Source of the DNA: Arthrobacter psychrochitiniphilus
GTDB lineage: Bacteria > Actinomycetota > Actinomycetes > Actinomycetales > Micrococcaceae
Length of the DNA: 64,000 nucleotides
Assembly (NCBI RefSeq): GCF_003185915.1
Contig: NZ_QHLZ01000001.1
Location: 372,001-436,000 of the forward strand
Direction of reading: 5' to 3'
Positions 56,299-64,000 of the stretch are shown in pieces; position 1 is the stretch's first letter, and the number at the start of each line of letters is the position of its first letter. The position numbers and the translations under genes are program-made. The notes beneath the pieces are model-generated. The model did no database searches and was not told where the DNA came from. It saw only the letters and a list, made by a program, of their open reading frames with translations.

Positions 56299-59046
56299 TT
56301 AGTCTGAAAGGATTAACGCAAGGTCGTTTCGATCGGTTATTTCAAGCTTGGCATACGCCCGGTAGAGGTGACCTTCAACGGTCCGTACTGAGACGTGCAG
56401 TTGCGCACCAATGACCTTATCAGTGAGCCCCTGCGCGGCCATGAGCGCAATTTCTAGTTCTCTGGCTGTCAGCCGTTCCCTCATCCGTTGATGGCCACCG
56501 GATTTTTTTCCTCCGGGTTCACCCTGCGCCCCCAATGTCTGCTCAATCTGTTCCAGGCCGTGACGGATCCGCCGGTTGATCAGGCTGTCACGTTCTTTAG
56601 CCGCTGTTGAATCTGCCAGCCGCAACAACCTGCCAGCATGTTGGTACATCTGTGCTTCTAAGAGTTGTTCGGCAGCATCCACCATGATGGAAGCTTGCCG
56701 TTGTTCTAGTGCACTAGCGTACGCGTACAGCCCCGCAGCCCATCTTCCCTCCACCTTGCCGGCGACGGAAAGAATCCGTGCTCTGGCGTTGCCGGGCGCA
56801 AAATCCATCAGTAGCGAGAGCGCGTTCAGCTCTGCCGAGAGCAGGCCTCGCTCAGCAGAGTCTTCGATCACACCAAGGAGTTCACCAACGCCTGCTCCGT
56901 CGCCGTTCAGGTACTCGCGTGCTGCCGCGATGAAAGCCCTCTCGTGAGCGAGCACAATATACATACTGGTGTCTTCGCCGTACTGTTCAATGAGTTCCCG
57001 AGCGGTGTCATGGCGTCCCAGCTTGGCTGCGGCATAGGCGGCCATCGAGATGCAGTAGCCCATGAGCTGCTGCGGATCGCTGTGCCGCAACACGTCCAGT
57101 CCCTCCAAGAGCACCTCAAGTGCTGCGGCCGGATGCCCCTGCTGCAGCCTCATCATTCCGCGGGCTACGCCCACACTGCCACCGAATGAAATGGTGCCTT
57201 TTCCAACATCGACTGCGAGAACATTTAGACTTTGTTCAGCTTCTTCCCACTGGCCTGCCGTCAGAATTGCTACTTGCGCGCGGCTAATGATCCACTCCGG
57301 CACGAAGAATACGTCGTGGTCCTCCGCCTGGACAATGGCAAAGGCTGCCGCTGCTTGTGCCATACCGGCCAGCGGAAAACCTAAGGCACTAAGTTTTTCC
57401 GCCTCGAACGCCAACGCAAGGGATCGGTTGCACACGTGATCGGGATCGTTATGCCCGTCACTTCGATTGAGCACTTCCTGGATGTGCCCGCTCATCTGGT
57501 TGTAGTTTCCTGCCCTAGAGTGGGCCATCAAGTCAATAATGTGGGCCCGCTCCCCAGATCGCAGCAAAATATCCGCAGCGTTCTCCGGATCCTTGCGGGC
57601 CAGCCTCTCACCATGCTGGCGCAACGCGGTGGCCGCATCATGAATGGCCTGCGGTGGCAGGGCCAGTGCGGACTGCAAAGCGGCCCTCAGCAATCCACCA
57701 AATAAAAGTTCGCTGATGCTCGCGGCGTTCTCATCGTGATGTTCCAGCAGTGCAGCAGCCTGCGCGTACTCCCCCATGTTGAAGTGTGCACGGGCTTTGA
57801 CAGCACGCGCCCTGCCTTGGTTGTGGGGGTCTCTAATCTCTTCGGCAAGCCGCAACGCCACACCAGATTCATAGAGTTTGCCGGCAAAAATGGCTGCAGA
57901 TAACACTTCAGAGTCCGGGACTGGCAGCCCGCTTTCCAAGGTCCAAATAACCATTCTCAACGCCGACTCCGGAGTGCTGGATTCCAATTTGAGCACGTTG
58001 ATGAGCCGGCTGTGCAGCATCCGGCTCTGGGATCGGGGCACCATCTCCCGAATGACTTCACCATAGATGGGGTTTATCAGCCTTAACAGCCTGATGGAAT
58101 CAAAACTTTCCTGCACTAAGTCCCGTTCGAACAGTTCTTTCAACGCCTCTGCGCCTAGCTGTTGGCTGACTATTTCGGCAGAAACCGGTTCAGAAAGGGC
58201 CACCAAATCCAGGGTTTTACGTGCATCTGAGGACAGACCACGCAATTGTTCCCGAACCACGGACTGCAATTGGTGCCCCACTGAAACGGACTGGACATCC
58301 ATGATCCACAGATCGCCTCTGAGCCGCAGCCTGCCGCTGGCCAGCGCGTCCTCCATGACCAGCCGCATAAGCAGTGGGTTCCCGCCGGCAGTGTTCCAAA
58401 AGTACCAGCTGCTGTTGGCGGTGGTTGGCCCGCCCAGAAGGCCCACACAAAATTCGTGCCCGTCCTCTCGGTTCAGGGGGCGCAGGTGGAATCTTTCAGC
58501 AACTCCCGCTTGCCAGAGTTGGGGCAGCGGGCTGACAGGGTCATTAGCTGCGCGGTGCGCAACCACAACCTTGATTTTCTCTGCCTGTGCAAGGCTGACA
58601 ACCACCGTGGCAGTTGCCGTGTCAATGTAGTCCGCTTCGTCAATGATGATCAGCGGACGCCCAAGATCTAAGCCCTCCCCCAGTGTGGCCCGCAGATGGG
58701 CTTCCTTGTCATCCAAGAGTGCCAACGTCTTCCGGATTGCATCCACATGCGATTCAACAAAGGCACAGGAGGTGCGTCGTAAAAAAGGTGCGAGAATTCC
58801 AAAGGGTATAGCTGCCAGCGACGGGGTGCCCTGCAGTGATATGACGGCCACGCGCTTGGACGCAATGGTGGCCAGCTCACGCAGCAGAGACGTTGCACCC
58901 ATTCCCGTTTCACTGCTAAGGAAAATGGCGCTACAGTCCGGACGCTGCAATTGGGCGTAGAGTTCATCGAGTTCCACCTGCCGGCAGAAATACGTGGACA
59001 GCGGCACGGTGCCAGCGGTGCGGGCTTGATTTTGAGTCCCCGGCAT
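56299..59046 (-). CDS. Large LuxR-family (LAL/MalT-like) regulator with degenerate P-loop
   Basis: A 915-residue regulator. The N-terminal ATPase-like domain has the sequence SSETGMGATS where a Walker A G-x4-GK-T/S is expected: the invariant Lys is Ala51. The Walker B strand LIIIDEADYID is intact. A long helical, TPR-like middle follows, then a C-terminal LuxR HTH (LTARELEIALMAAQG, VSVRTVEGHLYRAYAKL). It may have lost ATP-dependent switching or depend on its partner. It starts 3 bp after the stop of a similar regulator gene, so the two form an operon. Control of the adjacent polysaccharide operons is inferred from position. Confidence 0.9.
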   Translation of the reverse strand: MPGTQNQARTAGTVPLSTYFCRQVELDELYAQLQRPDCSAIFLSSETGMGATSLLRELATIASKRVAVISLQGTPSLAAIPFGILAPFLRRTSCAFVESHVDAIRKTLALLDDKEAHLRATLGEGLDLGRPLIIIDEADYIDTATATVVVSLAQAEKIKVVVAHRAANDPVSPLPQLWQAGVAERFHLRPLNREDGHEFCVGLLGGPTTANSSWYFWNTAGGNPLLMRLVMEDALASGRLRLRGDLWIMDVQSVSVGHQLQSVVREQLRGLSSDARKTLDLVALSEPVSAEIVSQQLGAEALKELFERDLVQESFDSIRLLRLINPIYGEVIREMVPRSQSRMLHSRLINVLKLESSTPESALRMVIWTLESGLPVPDSEVLSAAIFAGKLYESGVALRLAEEIRDPHNQGRARAVKARAHFNMGEYAQAAALLEHHDENAASISELLFGGLLRAALQSALALPPQAIHDAATALRQHGERLARKDPENAADILLRSGERAHIIDLMAHSRAGNYNQMSGHIQEVLNRSDGHNDPDHVCNRSLALAFEAEKLSALGFPLAGMAQAAAAFAIVQAEDHDVFFVPEWIISRAQVAILTAGQWEEAEQSLNVLAVDVGKGTISFGGSVGVARGMMRLQQGHPAAALEVLLEGLDVLRHSDPQQLMGYCISMAAYAAAKLGRHDTARELIEQYGEDTSMYIVLAHERAFIAAAREYLNGDGAGVGELLGVIEDSAERGLLSAELNALSLLMDFAPGNARARILSVAGKVEGRWAAGLYAYASALEQRQASIMVDAAEQLLEAQMYQHAGRLLRLADSTAAKERDSLINRRIRHGLEQIEQTLGAQGEPGGKKSGGHQRMRERLTARELEIALMAAQGLTDKVIGAQLHVSVRTVEGHLYRAYAKLEITDRNDLALILSD

Positions 59047-59049
59047 ATC

Positions 59050-61833
59050 CTAAAATTCCTGCTCTTGTGCAAGTTCATGCCGCGTTGTGATGCCCAGCTT
59101 GCTGTACAGCTGGTACAGGTGGCCTTCGACTGTCCGCACCGAAACACCGATGCGATCTGCGATAGCCCGGTTGCCGAGCCCTCGTTTAGCTAATTTGGCC
59201 ACTTGGATTTCCCGTTGGGTGAGTTTCACTCCGGCCCGCACCGGCATGTGGGGCAATTTGGGCAAGTTCTTGTTGAGCCGCTCCAAACGCTGTGTGGCCA
59301 GTTTAACGAGCGTATTTCGTCCTGCATCTCGCGCGAAGTCCAAGGCGATGACAGCGCAGCGGGACTCCACGGCGTCGAGCTTTAAAGACTGGGCAATATG
59401 TGCGGCCTCAAGTGCCAGCTCGGCACTCCGGGTCAGGTAGCTGCGGGCCAGCAATACGCTGACAGTTGCCATGGGACCTTGGCGGAGCAGCGAAACTTCC
59501 TCCAACAGGGCATGATCCTTCTCGCTCGCTTGGACGCTTGCGGCGAAAAGTGAAATAGACGCAGTAGTAACGCGGCTCTTTTCAATGTCGATCAAGGCAG
59601 AGCCCCGCAAGCTATCCGCAGCCCGGGGATCATCGAGCCAGCGCATGGCCAGCAGCCTGAAGAATTCAAACATGGCTTGATTGGTCCACAGTGTGGGTCC
59701 TTGAACTGAATCAGCAAGTGCCAGGCATGCCATAGCCTCTTGTTCGTTATTGACCTGGGCATGGCAAAAGGCCAGCGCCGCATAAGCCAAGCTCAAGGCG
59801 TTGTCGCTGTTGCGGGCTTCAAGTTGGGCGGCTGCCGACATCAGCACTTGCACCGCCTCGGCACCGCGTCCGGCATAGGCGTGGGCCAGGCCGAGGTTGA
59901 GCTCAATCAAGCCGCCGCGGTAAGGAACTGGCCGTTGGCCATCCTCGATTTCCTCACGAAGCAGCTCAACACAGTCCGTCCACTGGCCGCTCCAGATTTG
60001 GGCAACCGCCAGGCCGTTGCGGTAGTGGTCGCTGAAAAGGGGTGTCATTCCCAGCGCAGTAGTATCATTTTCAATACTCCGGGCCAAGGTGATGGCCTCA
60101 AGCTCGCGGCCAACCACAGCCAGCGCAGTCACCAGCAAGCAGGCACAATTGAGGCTGTATTCCGTGTCCTCACCATGGAGCGCAGCTTCCAACGCCGGAA
60201 TGACAGCGGCGAATTCACCCAGATGAACTTGGAACTCGAACCTGGCCAGATTGATCAGCGTTCCGGCCGCGCGGCTAGCTTCCATGGTTGCAGGGCCCTC
60301 TGCCGAGGCCAGACGCTGCTCTGCCTGTGCCAACAACGCCACGATTCGGCGTTCGCCACCGGGCACCCATAATAGTGCCCCGGCCATGGCCAGGACCCAG
60401 GAACCGTACTCTTCAAGAGACAGCCGGGAAATGACCTCTTCTGGCAAGGCATCAAGTTCAGCTACCGCGGTGCCATAATCTGCCAGCAGCCGGAAAGCGG
60501 CGCTGCGTGCTTGAACCGCCTTGGCCCGAAGCGGGTTGGCGGAGGGAATTTGGGCAGTGCAGCGCAGCGCCAACTCCGGGTCAAAGTGCCGCAGTGCACT
60601 GGACGCGGCAGCCAATGCAAGTGGCGGTTCCAGGACCATGCCGGCGTCCAGGGTCCAGGCCGCCAGGGACATGATCTCCCGCTCGTCAAGCGATTCCAGC
60701 TCCTGGTTGAGGCTCAGCGCAATGTCCGCAAAAATTTCAGACATTCTTGTGGAACTGAGGCCGCTACGCACAATGTCACCGATGTAGCGTTCGGCAAGGG
60801 ATGCGCGGTGCCGTCCTTCCACGGAAATCTCAACAAATCCGCGCTCTTCAAGTTGCCAGAGCACCTCCTGCCCCAAGGCGGACATGGCAAGCTGAAGCGG
60901 CGCATTGCCCAGAAGAGCCATTCTCTCCACCCCCAGACGCACGGCTGGATCCTCACGGGAGAGCCTGGCCCGAACAATTTCCGCCAGCGCACTATCGGCG
61001 TCAATATTGATGGAATCCTTGACTACCCAGCCGCCCAAGTGTTTCCTGATGCCACCCTTGGCCACTTGCTCGCGAAACAGTGCCTGTAATACCAGTGGGA
61101 TGCCGTTGCTCGCCTGGTGGAGCGCAGTTACCGCAGTTTCGGAAACGAAGGTTCCAGTGGCCTTCCCAATCAATTCCCCGACCTCGGCCCGGCTGAAGTG
61201 CTCCAGCCTGATTTCACCCAGTTGTCCGTCCTTGGCAAGCCATACCAGGTCCTCGGGCATGTCGGTGGAATCGCGCGCCATGACCAGAACTTTCGCAGTT
61301 CCACCCATGAGCAGGTGCATCAGCACACCGACGCTCATAAAGTCCAGCCCCGGCAGGTCATCAACTACCAAAAGCACCTTGCGCCCGCCCGCATCGGAGC
61401 GAATGAGTTCATCGATCCCACGGATCACCCCGGTAGGTGTTTCCAAGGCGGTGGCAGGCAGCCGGGCCATGAGCATGGACAGAGGGCCGTAGGGGACGAG
61501 CGTTTCAGCGGACGAGCCGAAGAGCCGTTCAATGTGTGTAGTGGGGGCCAAAGCTTCTTCGACGGCACGGGCCAAGGTGGTTTTACCAACTCCCCATGGC
61601 CCCAAAACAGCGACCCCATAAGTTTTAGGGTCATTTAGTGCAAGGACAGTCCTGTCGATTTCCGTCTGCCTGACGAAAGAAGACCAGAACTTCCTATCAG
61701 CCGCCCCCATGGCTTCAAAAGTCCCCGATTTTAAGGGCCTCGACCATTTGGGAGCAGCGACATCATTGAAAATTGCCATGTCGAGACCCCGTTTGTCCAA
61801 CAGCCAGCGTCCCTCAGAGCCGCCGTGCCGCAT
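59050..61833 (-). CDS. Large LuxR-family (LAL/MalT-like) regulator
   Basis: About 927 residues with an intact P-loop GPWGVGKTT (Lys84), a Walker B-like LLVVDDLPG, a STAND-type helical middle and a C-terminal LuxR HTH (LTQREIQVAKLAKRG, VSVRTVEGHLYQLYSKL). MalT-type proteins bind inducer and ATP, oligomerise and activate transcription at direct-repeat sites. Start is uncertain: ATG codons at 61875, 61833 and 61779 are in frame. I give 61833 because TATGAT lies seven bases upstream, suggesting a leaderless transcript. It is first in the two-regulator operon. Confidence 0.88.
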   Translation of the reverse strand: MRHGGSEGRWLLDKRGLDMAIFNDVAAPKWSRPLKSGTFEAMGAADRKFWSSFVRQTEIDRTVLALNDPKTYGVAVLGPWGVGKTTLARAVEEALAPTTHIERLFGSSAETLVPYGPLSMLMARLPATALETPTGVIRGIDELIRSDAGGRKVLLVVDDLPGLDFMSVGVLMHLLMGGTAKVLVMARDSTDMPEDLVWLAKDGQLGEIRLEHFSRAEVGELIGKATGTFVSETAVTALHQASNGIPLVLQALFREQVAKGGIRKHLGGWVVKDSINIDADSALAEIVRARLSREDPAVRLGVERMALLGNAPLQLAMSALGQEVLWQLEERGFVEISVEGRHRASLAERYIGDIVRSGLSSTRMSEIFADIALSLNQELESLDEREIMSLAAWTLDAGMVLEPPLALAAASSALRHFDPELALRCTAQIPSANPLRAKAVQARSAAFRLLADYGTAVAELDALPEEVISRLSLEEYGSWVLAMAGALLWVPGGERRIVALLAQAEQRLASAEGPATMEASRAAGTLINLARFEFQVHLGEFAAVIPALEAALHGEDTEYSLNCACLLVTALAVVGRELEAITLARSIENDTTALGMTPLFSDHYRNGLAVAQIWSGQWTDCVELLREEIEDGQRPVPYRGGLIELNLGLAHAYAGRGAEAVQVLMSAAAQLEARNSDNALSLAYAALAFCHAQVNNEQEAMACLALADSVQGPTLWTNQAMFEFFRLLAMRWLDDPRAADSLRGSALIDIEKSRVTTASISLFAASVQASEKDHALLEEVSLLRQGPMATVSVLLARSYLTRSAELALEAAHIAQSLKLDAVESRCAVIALDFARDAGRNTLVKLATQRLERLNKNLPKLPHMPVRAGVKLTQREIQVAKLAKRGLGNRAIADRIGVSVRTVEGHLYQLYSKLGITTRHELAQEQEF

Positions 61834-61910
61834 ATTTGCGATCATAACAGGGTGGTCCGACAAACAGAACAGCATACCGTGACGTGTAGCACAGCGTGCG
61901 GGGTGGCTTA

Positions 61911-62483
61911 TTAGTTAAACTTGGCTTGGGCGGCCAGCAATCCCTCTGCAACAAGGAGTTCAACAGCATCGGCACTGTTATCTATCAGAAACGGCAGCGC
62001 CTTGTTTTCGGCAGTGGAGAAATCACGCAGCACATGGCTGGCAGCGTCAGCGCGGCCCGGAGGCCGGCCTACACCCGCACGCACACGGTAATAATCCTTG
62101 GTGCCAAGGGTTCGGGAAATATCCCGAAGACCGTTGTGCCCGCCTTCGCCACCACCAAGTTTGAGCTTCACGGTGTCAAAGGGGATCTCAATTTCGTCAT
62201 GCACGGCGATGACATTGGCGGCGGGGAGGTTATAGAACTTGGCCAGTGCCGCCGTGGGGCCTCCATTAAGATTCATGAAGACGGTGGGCTTGGCAAGGAT
62301 CAACTTGTGCCCGCCCACAGCTAGGCGCCCGGTAGCAACCAGGGCCTTGGCTTTGTGGGTCTTAAAAGTGGCTCCTAGGCGGGAGGCTAGTTCCTCAACC
62401 ACCATGTAGCCAATGTTGTGTCTGTTACGGCTGTAGCCGGGCCCGGGGTTCCCGAGCCCGACTACAAGCCAAGTATCACTCAT
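61911..62483 (-). CDS. pth: Peptidyl-tRNA hydrolase
   Basis: A 190-residue Pth, which releases peptides from drop-off peptidyl-tRNA. VVGLGNPGPGY, catalytic His in RHNIGYMVVEEL, FMNLNGG, the HDEIEIPF Asp region (usually HDELDLP) and GGGEGGHNGLRDI are present, and the length is normal. It follows rplY after 12 bp, the common actinobacterial prs-rplY-pth order, so it is housekeeping and marks the right border of the polysaccharide island. Confidence 0.96.
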   Translation of the reverse strand: MSDTWLVVGLGNPGPGYSRNRHNIGYMVVEELASRLGATFKTHKAKALVATGRLAVGGHKLILAKPTVFMNLNGGPTAALAKFYNLPAANVIAVHDEIEIPFDTVKLKLGGGEGGHNGLRDISRTLGTKDYYRVRAGVGRPPGRADAASHVLRDFSTAENKALPFLIDNSADAVELLVAEGLLAAQAKFN

Positions 62484-62495
62484 AAGTATGAGGTA

Positions 62496-63062
62496 TTACT
62501 CTGCTGCTTCTTCAGCTTCAGCGACAACAACCGGCTCAGCGAAGTGAACGATCAGCAGGTCAGGCTCGTTGACCAGCACGACGCCGGCAGGCAGTACCAG
62601 ATCGCCGGCGAGGACGTGCTGGCCGGCGGCCAAGCCCTCAATGCTGACCTCAATGAAGGCAGGCAGGTCGGTTGCGTCGGCTGACAGGCTGACAACAACT
62701 TCTTCCTGGTTAACAACGGTGGCCGGGGCAGGCTCGCCAACGAGGTGGACGGGAACGTCAACAATGACCTTCTCACCCTTCTTAACGGTCAGCAGGTCAA
62801 TGTGCTCTACGATCTGCAGAACGGGATCGCGCTGGATGTCCTTGACCAAGGCCAGGTGAGCTTCGCCGTCGATGGTGATGGTCAGCAGAGCGTTGGAGGC
62901 GCGGATGGCGCGAACCGTCTCGCGCTCCGGCAGGACCAAGTGCAGGGGGGCTGCGCCGTGGCCGTAGATAACAGCAGGGATCTGCTTGGCACGGCGGATG
63001 CGGCGTGCCGCGCCCTTGCCGAATTCGTTGCGCAGTTCGCCGTTGAGAGTCAGATCAGACAT
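62496..63062 (-). CDS. rplY: 50S ribosomal protein L25 (general stress protein Ctc type)
   Basis: A 188-residue L25 of the long TL5/Ctc form, which binds loop E of 5S rRNA. The N-terminal L25 domain has RNEFGKGAARRIRRAKQIPAVIYG and DIQRDPVLQIVEHIDL; the C-terminal beta domain has VPVHLVGEPAP and VSIEGLAAGQHVLAGDL. AGAAGGAGC is located eight bases before the ATG. The leader carries a strong hairpin (63157-63179). Confidence 0.95.
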   Translation of the reverse strand: MSDLTLNGELRNEFGKGAARRIRRAKQIPAVIYGHGAAPLHLVLPERETVRAIRASNALLTITIDGEAHLALVKDIQRDPVLQIVEHIDLLTVKKGEKVIVDVPVHLVGEPAPATVVNQEEVVVSLSADATDLPAFIEVSIEGLAAGQHVLAGDLVLPAGVVLVNEPDLLIVHFAEPVVVAEAEEAAE

Positions 63063-63156
63063 AAAAAATGCTCCTTCTTGATGGGTGGGCGTGGACTAAA
63101 CAGGTCAACACAATCCACAACACATTCGTCAGGAGCTGCGAGACCCAGTCGATCAC

Positions 63157-63179
63157 GGACACCCACACTATGGGTGTCC
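63157..63179 (-). promoter_or_regulatory. Hairpin in the rplY leader
   Basis: A perfect 9-bp inverted repeat GGACACCCA-CACTA-TGGGTGTCC about 95 bp upstream of the rplY start. On the mRNA strand its loop side reads UAGUGUGGG, resembling part of 5S rRNA around loop E, the L25 target. An autoregulatory leader is possible; an operator for a DNA-binding regulator is the alternative. Confidence 0.45.
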
Positions 63180-63232
63180 CTCGCCAAGGTTTACTGCACA
63201 AGTTTAGCAGAACGCGAGGGTAGCAAACGCCA

Positions 63233-63264
63233 ACGGCCGCTTCCCGGAGAGGGGAAGCGGCCGT
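63233..63264 (-). terminator. Terminator after prs
   Basis: A perfect 13-bp stem (63233-63245 with 63252-63264) around a 6-base loop, 63 bp past the prs stop. On the minus strand it is followed by a moderately T-rich stretch. It separates prs from rplY. Confidence 0.75.
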
Positions 63265-63326
63265 CAGTGGTGCTGGGCCCTCAGTGTTCAGACGCGTCAG
63301 CGGCTGGACAGTGGGAGGGCGTGGGA

Positions 63327-64000
63327 CTAGGCATCGCCGTCGAACAAGCTGGTGACTGAGCCGTCCTCGAAGACTTCCTTGATGGCCCGTGCCAGCAGGG
63401 GTGCGATAGAGAGCACTGTCAGCGTGGGGAAGCGCTTCTCCTCCGGGATGGGCAGCGTGTTGGTAACGACCACTTCACGGGCACCACAGTTGGCCAGGCG
63501 TTCGGACGCTGGGTCAGAAAGGATGGCGTGCGTGGCGGCGATGATGACATCCTTTGCGCCAGCATCCTTGAGGACACGTACCGCACCAGCAATGGTTCCA
63601 CCGGTGTCGATCATGTCATCGATCAGAACGCAGGTGCGTCCTTCAACCTGACCCACCACGGTCTTGGAGACAGCCTGGTTCGGCACTGTCAGATCTCGTG
63701 ACTTGTGCACGAACGCCAAGGGGGCACCGCCCAAGCGCTCGGCCCACTGCTCAGCCACGCGCACACGGCCGGTGTCCGGGGAAACTACGGTGACGGCGTC
63801 GTCCCCGATGACCTTGCGGATGTGGTCCGCCAGCAGCGGGATGCCGAAGAGGTGGTCCACGGGGCCGTCGAAGAAGCCCTGGATCTGTGCGGTGTGCAAA
63901 TCAACGCTCATGATGCGGTCTGCGCCAGCGGTCTTGTACAGATCTGCCACCAAGCGAGCCGAGATGGGTTCGCGGCCGCGGCCCTTCTTGTCCTGACGTG
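63327..64000 (-). CDS. prs: Ribose-phosphate pyrophosphokinase (5' end outside window)
   Basis: The C-terminal two thirds of PRPP synthetase. The frame remains open to the right edge (RQDKKGRGREPISARLVADL), so the start is beyond the window. Visible are SVDLHTAQIQGFFDGPVDHL, VVSPDTGRVRVAEQWAERL and the PRPP-binding loop LIDDMIDTGGTIAGAV. It makes PRPP for nucleotide, histidine and tryptophan synthesis. It sits upstream of rplY and pth in the same direction. Confidence 0.95.
   Translation of the reverse strand, partial: RQDKKGRGREPISARLVADLYKTAGADRIMSVDLHTAQIQGFFDGPVDHLFGIPLLADHIRKVIGDDAVTVVSPDTGRVRVAEQWAERLGGAPLAFVHKSRDLTVPNQAVSKTVVGQVEGRTCVLIDDMIDTGGTIAGAVRVLKDAGAKDVIIAATHAILSDPASERLANCGAREVVVTNTLPIPEEKRFPTLTVLSIAPLLARAIKEVFEDGSVTSLFDGDA

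Overview
The window looks like a chromosomal segment of a high-GC Gram-positive actinobacterium, most likely Arthrobacter or a close relative in the Micrococcaceae. Supporting signs are the prs-rplY-pth block at the right edge, a sufS-sufU pair, a class-E-type LAXTG surface anchor, a fused RmlC-RmlD protein, leaderless-type promoters and GC-rich codon use. No rRNA, tRNA, CRISPR array, insertion sequence or phage gene was seen. Genus is inferred from gene style only.

Layout. 1-4.5 kb (+): the end of a UDP-glucose dehydrogenase gene, a DUF4012 membrane-anchored protein, a LASTG cell-wall protein and a VanZ-like protein. 4.5-7.4 kb (-): sufS-sufU and an acyltransferase-3 protein. 7.6-10.9 kb (+): a second complete UDP-glucose dehydrogenase and a secreted beta-helix protein. 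11.0-12.0 kb (-): a lone GT2. 12.4-17.6 kb (+): polymerase (Wzy), Wzz-type tyrosine kinase, fucosyltransferase-like protein and flippase (Wzx). 31.1-17.6 kb (-): a long operon of cytidylyltransferase, three glycosyltransferases, a lipoprotein, a ~1500-residue secreted mosaic protein, another glycosyltransferase, a CDP-alcohol phosphotransferase, a pyruvyl transferase and an FrhB-like iron-sulfur protein. 31.6-36.2 kb: divergent rmlA and rmlB-rmlCD-lhgO for dTDP-rhamnose. 36.6-41.3 kb (+): a triple glycosyltransferase fusion and a secreted glycosidase-like protein. 56.0-41.4 kb (-): a second long operon with priming transferase, amino-sugar enzymes, flippase, three glycosyltransferases, a Wzz-like protein and a polymerase fused to a Wzz-like domain. 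61.8-56.3 kb (-): two large MalT/LAL-type LuxR regulators. 62.5-61.9 kb and beyond: pth, rplY and prs.

How it works together (inference). The island encodes at least one, and probably two, Wzx/Wzy-type exopolysaccharide assembly lines: two flippases, two polymerases, two co-polymerase arrangements, but only one recognisable lipid-primer transferase. Precursors indicated are UDP-glucuronic acid, dTDP-L-rhamnose and a 3-amino/acylamino sugar; decorations indicated are pyruvyl ketals, O-acyl groups and possibly a CDP-alcohol-derived phosphate. Secreted proteins (beta-helix, glycosidase-like, large mosaic protein) may process or bind the polymer.

The most interesting signal is non-coding. The regions upstream of three polysaccharide operons (near 31.37, 36.20 and 56.16 kb) share direct repeats of CAAGTA in the same orientation relative to their genes. 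Their start-to-start spacings (11, 21, 21 and 32 bp) are close to whole helical turns. This resembles the phased direct-repeat sites of MalT-type activators, and two MalT-type regulators are encoded next to one of the sites, so a dedicated regulon is proposed.
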